From: Fen-1245 sp963835535
GTDB taxonomy: Bacteria > Gemmatimonadota > Gemmatimonadetes > Gemmatimonadales > JACORV01
Direction: 5' to 3'
NCBI GenBank assembly: GCA_963835535.1
Contig: CAWIFL010000004.1
Coordinates: 496,001 to 560,000 of the forward strand
DNA length: 64,000 bases
Notes under the pieces: model-generated
What the model was told of the DNA's origin: nothing
The model's database searches: none
The model's input: the letters and a program-made list of their open reading frames with translations, nothing else
Position numbers and translations under genes: made by a program
Part shown: positions 1 to 7,762 of the stretch, one piece after another
Layout: every line of letters starts with the position of its first letter
Numbering within the stretch: the first letter of the stretch is position 1

Positions 1-45
1 GCGCGCAAGCTCTTCGGGCTCTGAGCGTTCGGCGGCGCCGTGCGC

Positions 46-74
46 TTGCACCGTCGCCCGTTTTCGGGTAGAAT
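46..74 (+). promoter_or_regulatory. Sigma-70-like promoter upstream of HNH gene
   Basis: The sequence shows TTGCAC at 46-51, a 17-nt spacer and TAGAAT at 69-74. This matches the housekeeping promoter pattern seen at several other places in the window. The predicted start of transcription (about 81) lies about 130 nt before the HNH gene, so it would make a long leader. Confidence 0.6.
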
Positions 75-80
75 GAAATC

Positions 81-210
81 GAGGGGCGCCGGGTAGGGCG
101 CCTGGGGACGTGGTTGGGACAACTGAAGCGCCTGCGGCTCCCGTCCCGTTCGCTTCCCGCGGCGGGGTTTTTTTTCTGGGTGCGCCGGTGCGCCTCGGAG
201 GGTATTCCGG
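81..210 (+). other. Structured leader with T8 run before HNH gene
   Basis: Between the promoter and the GTG of the HNH gene the sequence holds a GGCGCC...GGCGCC inverted repeat near 84-102. Further on come a GGGAC/GTCCC pairing and then a CCCGCGGCGGG element followed directly by eight T (168-175). That looks like an intrinsic terminator placed in front of the coding start, so the leader could be an attenuator or a short stand-alone RNA. The stem before the T-run is short, so termination strength is uncertain. Confidence 0.35.
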
Positions 211-762
211 GTGCGATGCCTCGCGTTGAATGCTTCGTTCGAACCGCTCACCATGGTTCCGGTGCGGCGCGCGCTGCGGCTCGTCATCGACGGCAAGGCG
301 GAGATCGTCGAGGCCGACGGCGCCCGCGTGGCGCACTCGGAGCGCCTCTCCGTGCCGCGCCCGGCCGTCATCCGGCTGGTCAAGTTCGTGCACGTGCCGC
401 GGCGCTTCCGCCGCCAGGTGACCAACACCTTCCTGTTCGCCCGCGACGCCTACCGCTGCCAGTTCTGCGCGCGGCCGCAGGCCCTGCTCAAGCCGCGCGA
501 GTGCCTGACGCGCGACCATCTCGTGCCGCTGTCGCGCGGCGGCACCAACGCCTGGACCAACGTCGTGACCGCGTGCTCGAGCTGCAACGCGCGCAAGGGC
601 AACCACCTGCCCGAAGAGCTCGGCATGTTCCCGATCAAGCCGCCGATGGAGCCCCACTTCGTGCACCTGGCGTGGGCGGTGCGCCGGCTCACGCCGACGC
701 AGGCCAAGTACATCCGCCTCTTCTACGGCGCCGAGGTCCTCGCCGAGCTGTCCGCGATGTAG
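211..762 (+). CDS. HNH endonuclease family protein
   Basis: A 183-aa protein with a classical HNH fold signature. A CQFC pair (residues about 86-89) and a CSSC pair (about 124-127) form the structural zinc site, and between them lie the catalytic-type DH in 'TRDHLVPLSRGG' and the Asn in 'TNVVTACSSCN'. This domain nicks or cuts DNA; stand-alone versions of about 180 aa are common in many phyla and their in vivo role is mostly unknown. The GTG start is chosen because CGGAGGG lies about 8 nt upstream and the N-terminus 'MRCLALNASFEPL' is typical of the family. It has no restriction or phage neighbours, so a housekeeping rather than mobile role is likely (inference). Confidence 0.85.
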   Translation: MRCLALNASFEPLTMVPVRRALRLVIDGKAEIVEADGARVAHSERLSVPRPAVIRLVKFVHVPRRFRRQVTNTFLFARDAYRCQFCARPQALLKPRECLTRDHLVPLSRGGTNAWTNVVTACSSCNARKGNHLPEELGMFPIKPPMEPHFVHLAWAVRRLTPTQAKYIRLFYGAEVLAELSAM

Positions 763-863
763 CCGCGGCGCGCGCCCACGTTCCTTACGATCTCCTGAAA
801 ACGATTCGCCCGGCCGAAGACGGAAGCCGGGCGCCGTACGGCTCGGACGAGGTCATCGCTGAC

Positions 864-1607
864 CTAGCCCTTGCGCGCGGCGCCCGTTGCTTCCGACGGA
901 GGGGTTACGGCGCTCGGGCCCTTCTCGGGTTGAACAGCTAGAGAGGGAGCCGGGAAAACGAGCACCGGGCAGGAACTACGGGAGAGCAGGCGCTCGAACC
1001 CGTCACCCGACGGTTCGGGGCCCGTCACCAACAGGGAGGCGCCGGGCGGAATCGTCTCGCCCGCGCCGAGGGTCGTCGTGTGCAGCGTGACCGGCACCAG
1101 CGCGCGTGCCGCCTTCTCCAGCGCCGCCGCCTGGCGTCCGCTCGAGAGCAGGTAGGGGCGATCGAAGAGGCGCGGCGCGCTCGGATCGTACGCGCTCGTC
1201 AGGATCAGCAGCGGGACGTGCGACTCCTCGAGCAGCAGGCGCAACGTCGCGCCGATCGTCGTCGCGGACGGCGCGACCGAGCAGTGCGCCCCCACCACCA
1301 GGACCTGGCAGGTCCGCAGCTCCGCCAGCGACGTGAGCCAGCGGACCCGGTCGCCGCGCTTCAGCGCGATGTCCGCCTCGACCTCGCGCGCCGACAGCTG
1401 CACGGCGAGGCGGTCGAGCCGCGGCCGGAGATTGTCCAGCTCCTTCACGCACTCCGCGCCGACGCCTTCGATGGCGTGGAACAGCGTGGCACGCCGCACC
1501 CCGGCGCTCACCAGATCGGGCAGCCAACCGGCTACGCGATCGGCGAACGGGGCCGCATCCACGGCGATGAGGAGGGACTCGATCACGGAATACGCGTACT
1601 TGCGCAA
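864..1607 (-). CDS. Universal stress protein (UspA-like) domain protein
   Basis: A 247-aa protein whose first half reads as a Usp domain: 'ESLLIAVDAAPFADRV' as strand 1, 'RATLFHAIEG' as strand 2 and 'CQVLVVGAHCS' before the nucleotide loop. The canonical G-2X-G-9X-G(S/T) ATP loop is not clean here, so nucleotide binding is doubtful. The second half (about 150-247) looks like a degenerate second Usp repeat ending 'SSCPVLVFPAP'. Usp proteins are cytoplasmic stress-linked proteins of diverse function. The start is uncertain: TTG at 1607 opens the frame and a GTG at 1586 would remove seven residues; neither has a strong ribosome site. It sits upstream on the same strand as the sigma-54 regulator pair but is separated from it by about 140 nt and a hairpin. 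Confidence 0.7.
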   Translation of the reverse strand: MRKYAYSVIESLLIAVDAAPFADRVAGWLPDLVSAGVRRATLFHAIEGVGAECVKELDNLRPRLDRLAVQLSAREVEADIALKRGDRVRWLTSLAELRTCQVLVVGAHCSVAPSATTIGATLRLLLEESHVPLLILTSAYDPSAPRLFDRPYLLSSGRQAAALEKAARALVPVTLHTTTLGAGETIPPGASLLVTGPEPSGDGFERLLSRSSCPVLVFPAPSLAVQPEKGPSAVTPPSEATGAARKG

Positions 1608-1672
1608 CGCGTACCACGGGGCCGGATCGGGACCGGTTTCCTAAAGCGTTGTGGCTGAAGCACTTAGGCAAA

Positions 1673-1698
1673 GGCCCCGGGGCTGTTCCCCCGGGGCC
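1673..1698 (-). terminator. Intrinsic terminator of the sigma-54 regulator
   Basis: A perfect 10-bp GC stem, GGCCCCGGGG and CCCCGGGGCC, with a 6-nt loop. On the - strand it is followed by CCTTTGCC, a weak T tract. It lies 50 nt past the stop of the response regulator that reads toward it. Confidence 0.6.
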
Positions 1699-1747
1699 TC
1701 GTTCCGCCATGAGACAACGTGTCCGCGCGGCCGACGGCCGCGCGGGT

Positions 1748-3193
1748 CTAGGCCGTCTCAACCCGCGTGGGCTCGGGCTCGTCGCCCAGGTCGTCCGGCT
1801 CCCCCTCCTCCGGCTCGCCGCGGTAGCGCTTCAGCTTGCGGTACAGCGTGCGGCGGTCGATGCCGAGGATCTCGGCGGCGCGGCCCTGGTGGCCGGCGAC
1901 TTCGTCGAGGACGGCGAGGATGTACTCGCGCTCGAGGTGGTCGATGGTCCAGCGGTCGGACCTCGCGCTCTTGAGCAGGTCGTGCTCGCGCCGGCGGTAG
2001 AGGCCTTCGCCGGGATCGAACGGAATGGTCTTCGCGCCGGCGTGCATGATGACCGAGCGTTCGATGAAGTTCTCCAGCTCCCGGACGTTGCCCGGCCATT
2101 CGTACTCCATCAGCCGCTGCATGGTCGTGGGCGGGATCGTCGGCGGCGTCAGGCCGTGCTCGCTGACGGCGCGCCGCAGGAAGTAGGCGGCCAGCAGCGG
2201 GATGTCGTCCCGCCGCTCGGTGAGCGGGGGCACGCGGATCGGGAAGACACTGAGCCGGTAGTAGAGGTCCTCGCGGAACCGGCCCGAGCGCACCTCCTCG
2301 CCCAGATCCAGGTTGGTCGCGGCGATGAGCCGGATGTCCACCGGCACGGGCTCGCGACCGCCGACGCGCATGATGCACCGCTCCTGGAGCGCGCGCAGCA
2401 GCTTGACCTGGATGTTCGGGGTGACGGTGCCGATCTCGTCGAGGAAGAGCGTCCCGCCGCTCGACTCCTCCATCAGCCCGCGCTTGTTCGCGATCGCGCC
2501 GGTGAACGCGCCCTTCACGTGCCCGAACAGCTCGGACTCCAGCAGCGTCTCCGGAATGGCGGAGCAGTTGACCGCGACGAAGGAGCGCTCCGCCCGTCCG
2601 CTCAGGTGGTGGATCGAGCGCGCCACCAGCTCCTTGCCGGTGCCGGTGTCGCCCGCGATCAGCACCGTGGCGCGGCTCGGCGCGACGCGGGCGATCAGGT
2701 CCCGCACCCGCTCCATCGCGGGACTGCGGCCGACCATCTCGATGCCCGGCCCCGCGTCCTTCACCTGCCGGCGCAGGCGGGCCACCTCGCGCCGCAGCTC
2801 CGTCTCCTCGTGCGCCCGCCGGAGCGTCAGGAGCAGCTCCTCGGTGCGGAACGGCTTGCTCACGTAGTCGAAGGCGCCGCGCTTCATCGCCTCGACCGCC
2901 GTGTCCACCGAGCCGAACGCGGTCATCACGATGAACGGCGTGTCGGTCTGGAGCGTCGGCCCGACCGAGAGCACGTCCATCCCCTGGACCCCGGGCAGAT
3001 TGAGGTCGAGGAGCACCGCGTCGAACAGCTGCTTGTCCAGCTCCGCCAGGGCCGCTTCCCCGGTGGGGACGCCGACCGCTTCGTACCCCGCCTCGTCCAC
3101 GATCTTGGTGATGAGGCCGAGGACCACCGCGTCGTCCTCGACCACGAGGACCTTGCGGCGCGGAGCGACGGCGACCGTTTCGGGTTCGGTCAT
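1748..3193 (-). CDS. Sigma-54-dependent response regulator (NtrC family)
   Basis: A 481-aa three-domain regulator. Residues about 14-125 are a receiver with the acidic pair ED (20-21) and phospho-acceptor Asp63 in 'LLDLNLPG'. Residues about 150-385 are an AAA+ domain with Walker A 'GDTGTGKE', the sigma-54 contact loop GAFTGA and Walker B 'GGTLFLDEIG'. The C-terminus carries a Fis-type helix-turn-helix, 'GRAAEILGIDRRTLYRKLK'. It would switch on RpoN promoters when phosphorylated. The ATG overlaps the stop of the upstream histidine kinase (ATGA), so the two are translationally coupled and almost certainly partners. The pair is divergent from the cytochrome cluster starting at 4516, which makes that cluster a plausible target (inference). 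A much longer reading of this frame exists upstream but belongs to the antisense-like shadow of the kinase gene. Confidence 0.93.
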   Translation of the reverse strand: MTEPETVAVAPRRKVLVVEDDAVVLGLITKIVDEAGYEAVGVPTGEAALAELDKQLFDAVLLDLNLPGVQGMDVLSVGPTLQTDTPFIVMTAFGSVDTAVEAMKRGAFDYVSKPFRTEELLLTLRRAHEETELRREVARLRRQVKDAGPGIEMVGRSPAMERVRDLIARVAPSRATVLIAGDTGTGKELVARSIHHLSGRAERSFVAVNCSAIPETLLESELFGHVKGAFTGAIANKRGLMEESSGGTLFLDEIGTVTPNIQVKLLRALQERCIMRVGGREPVPVDIRLIAATNLDLGEEVRSGRFREDLYYRLSVFPIRVPPLTERRDDIPLLAAYFLRRAVSEHGLTPPTIPPTTMQRLMEYEWPGNVRELENFIERSVIMHAGAKTIPFDPGEGLYRRREHDLLKSARSDRWTIDHLEREYILAVLDEVAGHQGRAAEILGIDRRTLYRKLKRYRGEPEEGEPDDLGDEPEPTRVETA

Positions 3194-4269
3194 GGGTTCA
3201 CCGAAGCAGGCAGATGAATGGTGAAGGTGGCCCCGCGGCCCGGCGCCGAGGCGGCCTCGATCGCGCCGCGGTGCGATTTGACGATCTGGGCGGCCAGGGC
3301 GAGGCCGAGCCCTGTGCCCCCGGACCGCGAGAAGAACGGCGTGAAGATGTGTGGCAGGTCCGACTCGGCGATCCCCGGCCCCGTGTCCGAGACCACGATC
3401 TCGACCCGGTCGTCCGCCGCCGGGCGCGTCACCACCCGCAGCTTGCCGCCGGTCTCGGCCATCGCCCGCTGCGCGTTCAGGAACAGGTTGATCAGCACCT
3501 GCTGGAGCTGCGCCTCGTCGGCGTGGATGGCCGGCAGCCCCTCCGCCAGCTCGAGCTCGAGCCGGATCCGATGGCGGGCGAGCTGGGGCTGCACCAGGCT
3601 GGTGGCCTCCTCGACGACGTCGTTGGCGGACGTCGGGCTGAAAACCAGGCCGGCCGGCTTGGCGAGATTGACGAGGCGGCGCGCCAGCTTCGCGATCCGG
3701 TCGGTCTGCGAGAGCAGGACCTGCATCTCCTCGCCCCCGCCGCAGATCGCGCAGCGCGACTGGAGCATGTGGTCCACCGACACCGCGATGGCCGTCAGCG
3801 GCGCCCCGATCTCGTGGGCCACGCCGGCCGCGACCTGTCCGGCCGTCGCGAGCCGCTCGGCGGCCAGCAGCTGGCGCTCGATCCGCTTGCGCTCGGAGAC
3901 GTCGCGCAGGATCGCGGAGTACCCGATCAGGTTGCCGGTGTCGTCGTACACCGCCGTGCGGGTGATGCTCACGTCGATGATCCGGCCCGACTTGGTCTTC
4001 CGCCGCGTCTCGTAGTCGCGGATGGACCCTTGGGCCAGCGTCGTGCGCCGCATCCAGTCCATCTCGCCGCGCGCCAGCTCCTCTTCGGGCAGCAGCATCG
4101 AGAACGGCTGCCCGACCAGCTCGACGGCGCTCCACCCGAACATCTGCTGCGCCCCCCGGTTCACCGTGAGGATGTGGTCGTCCGGCGCGACGCACAGGAT
4201 GGCGTCGGCAGCCATGTCCAGGATGGCGGCGACGAGCGCGGGATCCGGTGGGGCGAGGTTCTGGGGCAT
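3190..4269 (-). CDS. PAS-domain sensor histidine kinase
   Basis: A 359-aa soluble kinase with no membrane segment. A PAS domain spans about residues 15-125, and the DHp H-box is 'VAHEIGAPLTA' with His152. The catalytic domain has the N-box 'NLFLNAQRAM', the G1 'DTGPGIAESD' and the G2 'GGTGLGLALA'. An unusual CAIC pair (residues 173-176) lies about 20 residues past the phospho-His, inside the DHp hairpin; a thiol or metal switch there would suit a redox sensor, but this is only inferred from position. It is first in a two-gene operon with the sigma-54 regulator downstream (4-nt overlap). The ATG at 4269 is the first in-frame start after the 246-nt gap shared with the divergent cytochrome genes. 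Confidence 0.92.
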   Translation of the reverse strand: MPQNLAPPDPALVAAILDMAADAILCVAPDDHILTVNRGAQQMFGWSAVELVGQPFSMLLPEEELARGEMDWMRRTTLAQGSIRDYETRRKTKSGRIIDVSITRTAVYDDTGNLIGYSAILRDVSERKRIERQLLAAERLATAGQVAAGVAHEIGAPLTAIAVSVDHMLQSRCAICGGGEEMQVLLSQTDRIAKLARRLVNLAKPAGLVFSPTSANDVVEEATSLVQPQLARHRIRLELELAEGLPAIHADEAQLQQVLINLFLNAQRAMAETGGKLRVVTRPAADDRVEIVVSDTGPGIAESDLPHIFTPFFSRSGGTGLGLALAAQIVKSHRGAIEAASAPGRGATFTIHLPASVNP

Positions 4270-4515
4270 CGTGTCCCGAAAGGTGACCGGGATGCGTCAG
4301 ATTAGCAAATACTAGCTGGGCTTCTGGGGTTCCTGGCGCGGATATTTCTGCATCCGTAGTACTACGAGAGGTCGGCATGGAACTTGCCATTTCCAAGTCG
4401 GGATTCGCCGTGGTTCAGGCATACACTTGAGCCTCAGGCGCGTACCTTTGGCGTATGGCACGCGCGGAGCATCGGACTCCGCCCACCGCTCACTGTTCAA
4501 TCTGGGAATGCATCC
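4270..4515. other. Divergent regulatory gap, kinase / cytochrome cluster
   Basis: This 246-nt gap must hold the start signals for both the two-component operon (- strand) and the cytochrome cluster (+ strand). It contains AT-rich patches (TTAGCAAATACTAG near 4302-4315) but I see no clean -35/-10 pair and no convincing GG-N10-GC sigma-54 promoter. Confidence 0.4.
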
Positions 4516-4842
4516 ATGACCAAGAGAGTGATGATCCTGGCCGGGCTGTTCGGGCTCGCTTCCGCCGGTGCGTTGCGCGCGCAGCAGCCGGTCGACGCTC
4601 CGTCGCTGTTCGCGAAGACGTGCGCGTCGTGTCACGGCGCGAAGGGCTCGCCGAGTCCGACCATGGCGCACTCGATGGGGATTCCGGACTTCGCGTCCGG
4701 CGCGCTCGCGTCGATTCCCGACAGCGTGCTCAAGAGCACGGTCGCGAACGGCAAGGGCCGGATGATGCCGGCGTACAAGAGCCGGCTGTCGACGGAGCAG
4801 ATCGCTGCGCTCGTCACGTACATCCGCACATTCAAGCACTAG
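4516..4842 (+). CDS. Monoheme cytochrome c, exported
   Basis: A 108-aa class I cytochrome c. A signal peptide, 'MTKRVMILAGLFGLASAG' ending at ALRAQ, is followed by the single heme site CASCH (residues about 37-41) in 'FAKTCASCHGAKG'. The likely axial Met is in 'NGKGRMMPAYKSRLS', and the closing helix is 'QIAALVTYIRTF'. The size and order match small periplasmic electron carriers. The frame is open 44 codons further upstream, but the ATG at 4516 is chosen because it places a clean signal peptide at the N-terminus. It is the first gene of a + strand run of electron-transfer genes reaching 9022 and may act as the soluble carrier for the Rieske/cytochrome b complex (inference). Confidence 0.9.
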   Translation: MTKRVMILAGLFGLASAGALRAQQPVDAPSLFAKTCASCHGAKGSPSPTMAHSMGIPDFASGALASIPDSVLKSTVANGKGRMMPAYKSRLSTEQIAALVTYIRTFKH

Positions 4843-4850
4843 TCGTGGCC

Positions 4851-4873
4851 GCCGGCGGCTTCGCGCCGCCGGC
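4851..4873 (+). other. Strong intercistronic hairpin
   Basis: A 9-bp perfect stem (GCCGGCGGC / GCCGCCGGC) with loop TTCGC lies just after the monoheme cytochrome stop. No T tract follows, so it is more likely a processing or 3'-end stabilising element than a full terminator. It could let the first gene be expressed at a higher level than the rest. Confidence 0.45.
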
Positions 4874-4919
4874 GGGCCGCAGCTTTCCTGAGCCTCGACT
4901 CGCTGGCAGCGGAGGCACC

Positions 4920-5375
4920 ATGAGGTTGCTGCGCGCAGCACTCGGTCTCGCGGCCGCCCTCAGTTTGGGCGGCTTCCGCGTCGCGGTCGGTCAGCAGGCG
5001 GCGCCGCACGGTCCGCCGCCGATGCTGCACCCGGTGGCAGGGAAGCAGGACTGCTTGAGCTGTCACGGCACGGGAGCCAATGCGCACATCGTGAGCGTCC
5101 CGGCGTCGCATCATTTCGCCAACGGCGCGTGCGGCATGTGCCACAAGCCGATCGCGGCCACGCCACCGGCGGCGAAGCACGCGCTGGACGACACGCACGC
5201 CAACTGCCGCGCGTGCCACGTACCGGCCGTGGAAGGAGCCACACCTGCGCCCGGGGCGGCGCCGGCGCCGCCCGCGTCACACGCCACTTTCGACGTCTCG
5301 ACCTGTCGCCTCTGCCACGAGGCGGCGGCGCCCGCGGGGCCGGCCGGAGGTGCCGGGGGCGACCGTGCGCACTGA
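4920..5375 (+). CDS. Tetraheme cytochrome c, exported
   Basis: A 151-aa protein with a signal peptide ('MRLLRAALGLAAALSLGG' to about residue 26) and four CxxCH heme sites: CLSCH, CGMCH, CRACH and CRLCH. Scattered His residues (for example 'SHHFANGACGMCH') could serve as the distal ligands, as in small tetraheme cytochromes. A proline/alanine-rich linker separates hemes 3 and 4. The ATG has GGAGG seven bases upstream. The 3' end overlaps the next cytochrome gene by 11 nt. It is expected in the periplasm as an electron-transfer protein; the exact partner is unknown. Confidence 0.88.
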   Translation: MRLLRAALGLAAALSLGGFRVAVGQQAAPHGPPPMLHPVAGKQDCLSCHGTGANAHIVSVPASHHFANGACGMCHKPIAATPPAAKHALDDTHANCRACHVPAVEGATPAPGAAPAPPASHATFDVSTCRLCHEAAAPAGPAGGAGGDRAH

Positions 5376-6177
5376 CGTGGGCACCGTCTTCGGCGGCGTC
5401 CTCGTCGTCGCGTTCGCTCTGGGCGTGCCCGTGAGGCCGGCGGAAGCGCAGCGGCCGCGGAACACCTGCGTCGCCTGCCACAGCCTTCAGAGCGGCAACA
5501 CGGAAGGGGGCCACGGCTTCGCCGCGTGGAAGAGCTCGCCCCATGCGGCGGCGGGCGTCACCTGCGAGGCGTGCCACGGCGGCAACCCCGCGGCCGCAGA
5601 TCCCGCGGAGGCGCACCAGGGGGTGAAGCGCTCGAGCGACCAGGCGAGCCGCGTGTACTTCACGCGCGTCCCGTCGACCTGCGGCCAGTGTCATGCCTCC
5701 GAAGCCGGCTACTTCCGCTCGAGCGTGCACTACGCGCGGCTGGAGAGCGACGGCCGCGGCCCGAACTGCGTGACCTGTCACGGATCGATGGCGACGCGGG
5801 TCCTGACGCCGGACAGCGCGCTCGGGACCTGCACGGCCTGCCACACGCCGGGCGGCGTCGCTCCGGTCGGCAAGGCGCGCGAAGCCGCGCAGGTCCTGGC
5901 GCTGGTGCGGGTGGAGAACATCCTGTTCGACATCGTGTCCGGCTCCGCGTCTTCGTCGCGTGCGGCGCCCGGCGCCCGTCGCGCCCGCGTCCTGCTCGAC
6001 GACGCCCAGCGGCACCTCGACGCGGCCGCCGAGGTCTGGCACAGCTTCCGCCTCGACTCCGCGACGGCGCGCCTGGACGACGCCCGCGAGCTGCTCGCGG
6101 ACGCCTGGGCGGCGCTCGGGCATCCCAAGCCGCGCGAGGGGCAGCTCCATGGTCCGGTCAGGCCGGCTCGCCCGTGA
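5365..6177 (+). CDS. Pentaheme cytochrome c, exported
   Basis: A 270-aa protein with a signal peptide ('MRTDVGTVFGGVLVVAFAL', cleavage near PAEAQ) and five CxxCH sites: CVACH, CEACH, CGQCH, CVTCH and CTACH. Motif contexts such as 'STCGQCHASEAGYFRSSVH' resemble the NapC/NrfH and cytochrome c-554 style of multiheme packing. The last 90 residues carry no heme and form a helical region ('RARVLLDDAQRHLDAAAEV'). Two GTG starts are possible: 5365 gives the cleaner signal peptide, and 5350 would add five residues. The stop shares GTGA with the DOMON gene, so translation is coupled. Confidence 0.87.
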   Translation: MRTDVGTVFGGVLVVAFALGVPVRPAEAQRPRNTCVACHSLQSGNTEGGHGFAAWKSSPHAAAGVTCEACHGGNPAAADPAEAHQGVKRSSDQASRVYFTRVPSTCGQCHASEAGYFRSSVHYARLESDGRGPNCVTCHGSMATRVLTPDSALGTCTACHTPGGVAPVGKAREAAQVLALVRVENILFDIVSGSASSSRAAPGARRARVLLDDAQRHLDAAAEVWHSFRLDSATARLDDARELLADAWAALGHPKPREGQLHGPVRPARP

Positions 6178-7172
6178 CGGCGACGAACGACCGTCTTCCG
6201 CGCCTGTCTCTGGTGCTCGGCCTCGCGTTGGCCGTCGTGCTGGCCTTTTCGCTGCACCTGCCGCAGCGCCTGTTCGCGCTCGCCTTCGCGCCCGCCGGCG
6301 TGCACCGGCTCGACGGCCGGGTCACGCCGGGCGAGTACAAGTTCCGGTGGAGCGATGCGGCGAGCGGGCTGAGCCTCGAGTGGAGCATCGTCGGCGACCG
6401 GCTGATCGGAGCCGTCTCCTCGCCGGACACGGGCTGGGTGGCCGTGGGCTTCGGCGGCGAGGGGCCGCTGATGTACGGCGCCGACATCGTCATCGGATAC
6501 GTCGACGCGCGGGGCGCGCACGTGGAGGACGACTACGCGAACACGCCGGTGACGCACCTGGCGGACACCGCCCTGGGCGGGCACGACGACATCCTCGGCT
6601 CGGCCGGGCTCGTGACCAAGGCGGGGACGACGATCGAGTTCGAGCGCCCGCTCACCGCGCACGACAGCACCGACCGCCCGATCACGGCGGGCCAGACCCA
6701 CGTGATCCTCGCCTCGGCGGACGCGAAGGACTTCGTCTCCTACCACGCGGGCGGCCACAAGGCCGTGGCGCTGCTCGACCTGTACAACGGTCCGCCGGCC
6801 GCGGCCGGCGCCGGCGCGCTGCTGCCGGATCGCATCACGGACGTGCAGATCCTGCTCGCGACGTGGATGGCGATGCTGCTCATCTTCGGCGTGCACGGCC
6901 TGGCGGCGGGGTGGGCCGAAGGGGTGCCCGACGGTGCGACCGCCGAGCGCTCCGGCGTCGCCGTCGCGCTGATCGTGGTGCTGATGGTGGTGGAGCTGGC
7001 GGCGCTGGTGACGTTCGCGGTGGGCGTGGCGGAGGCGGCGCCCGTCTGGCTCCTGGGCTCGTCGTTGGCGGTCGGACTGCTCGCCCTGGCGGGCATCGTC
7101 GTGCTCTACAGCCGTGCCTTCATCCACTGGGAGGCGACGCGCTCGGAGCGCGACGACGGCATACCGTGGTGA
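6174..7172 (+). CDS. DOMON-domain membrane protein
   Basis: A 332-aa protein. An N-terminal membrane or signal segment (residues about 10-38) leads into a DOMON-like beta-sandwich (about 40-215) with the family-style 'GWVAVGFGGEGPLMYGAD' and 'SYHAGGHKAVALLDL'. DOMON domains bind heme b or sugars and are found in extracytoplasmic redox proteins. Three transmembrane helices follow (about 230-255, 262-288, 292-318). The GTG start overlaps the stop of the pentaheme gene. Its place between multiheme cytochromes and the Rieske/cytochrome b genes suggests a heme-b module that links the membrane complex to periplasmic cytochromes (inference). Confidence 0.75.
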   Translation: MTATNDRLPRLSLVLGLALAVVLAFSLHLPQRLFALAFAPAGVHRLDGRVTPGEYKFRWSDAASGLSLEWSIVGDRLIGAVSSPDTGWVAVGFGGEGPLMYGADIVIGYVDARGAHVEDDYANTPVTHLADTALGGHDDILGSAGLVTKAGTTIEFERPLTAHDSTDRPITAGQTHVILASADAKDFVSYHAGGHKAVALLDLYNGPPAAAGAGALLPDRITDVQILLATWMAMLLIFGVHGLAAGWAEGVPDGATAERSGVAVALIVVLMVVELAALVTFAVGVAEAAPVWLLGSSLAVGLLALAGIVVLYSRAFIHWEATRSERDDGIPW

Positions 7173-7185
7173 CGGAGGCGCGAGG

Positions 7186-7758
7186 GTGAATCGCAGACGC
7201 TTCGCCAACTGGTCGCTGAAGACGGGGATCGTGGCCGCCATCGCGGCGGTGATCCCCGGCGTACTCACCCTGCGCGGCCGCTCCCGCTCGGCCGCCACAC
7301 AGGCCGTCGCCCCGGGGGACCGGCTGGTGTTCGCCCTCGGCCAGAACGCGGGGCAGCCGGTGACGCAGGGCGGCTTCACGCAGAACGAGGCGGTGCTCGC
7401 CTATCCCGAAGGGAAGTCGGACGACCACGAGAACCTGGTGATGGTCTGCAAGCTCGACCCCGCGGCCCTCAAACCGCCGACCGACCTGGCGGGGACGGCG
7501 CGCGGCGTGGTCGCGTACAGCGCCATCTGCACGCACCTCGGCTGCACCGTGCGGTTCTCGGAGGAGCCGATGGAGCAGGCGCCGTTCCCGCATATCCACT
7601 GCCCGTGTCACGGGGCGATGTTCGACCCGCAGCGTGGGGCCATGGTGCTCGGCGGGCCGGCCCCCCGGCCGCTGCCCCAGCTGCCGGTGAAGCTGAACGA
7701 CAAGGGCGAGGTGATCGTGGCCGGTCCCTTCAGCGCCGCGATCGGCGTGAAGGCGTAG
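7186..7758 (+). CDS. Rieske iron-sulfur protein of a bc-type complex
   Basis: A 190-aa protein with an N-terminal twin-arginine-like leader ('NRRRFANWSLKTG') and one hydrophobic anchor. The two Rieske boxes follow: CTHLGC (about residue 110) and CPCHGAMFD (about 140), which ligate a 2Fe-2S cluster with two Cys and two His. The start is GTG with GGAGG seven to eleven bases upstream. The cytochrome b gene begins 4 nt after its stop, as in classical bc/b6f operons. It would accept electrons from quinol at the cytochrome b Qo site and pass them to a c-type cytochrome, here probably one of the upstream multihemes since no cytochrome c1 is present. Confidence 0.93.
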   Translation: MNRRRFANWSLKTGIVAAIAAVIPGVLTLRGRSRSAATQAVAPGDRLVFALGQNAGQPVTQGGFTQNEAVLAYPEGKSDDHENLVMVCKLDPAALKPPTDLAGTARGVVAYSAICTHLGCTVRFSEEPMEQAPFPHIHCPCHGAMFDPQRGAMVLGGPAPRPLPQLPVKLNDKGEVIVAGPFSAAIGVKA

Positions 7759-7762
7759 CGCG

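Noticed and set aside
1..24. Possible last seven codons of a + strand gene ending in TGA
   Set aside because: Too short to tell a gene tail from chance; nothing upstream is visible.
1649..3217. 522-codon open frame on the + strand opposite the sigma-54 regulator
   Set aside because: Arg/Ala/Leu-rich composition typical of an antisense shadow in GC-rich DNA; the regulator on the other strand is certain.
3194..4396. N-terminal extension of the sigma-54 regulator frame across the kinase gene
   Set aside because: The extension reads as Arg/Gly/Ala shadow; the ATG at 3193 is coupled to the kinase stop and starts the receiver domain.
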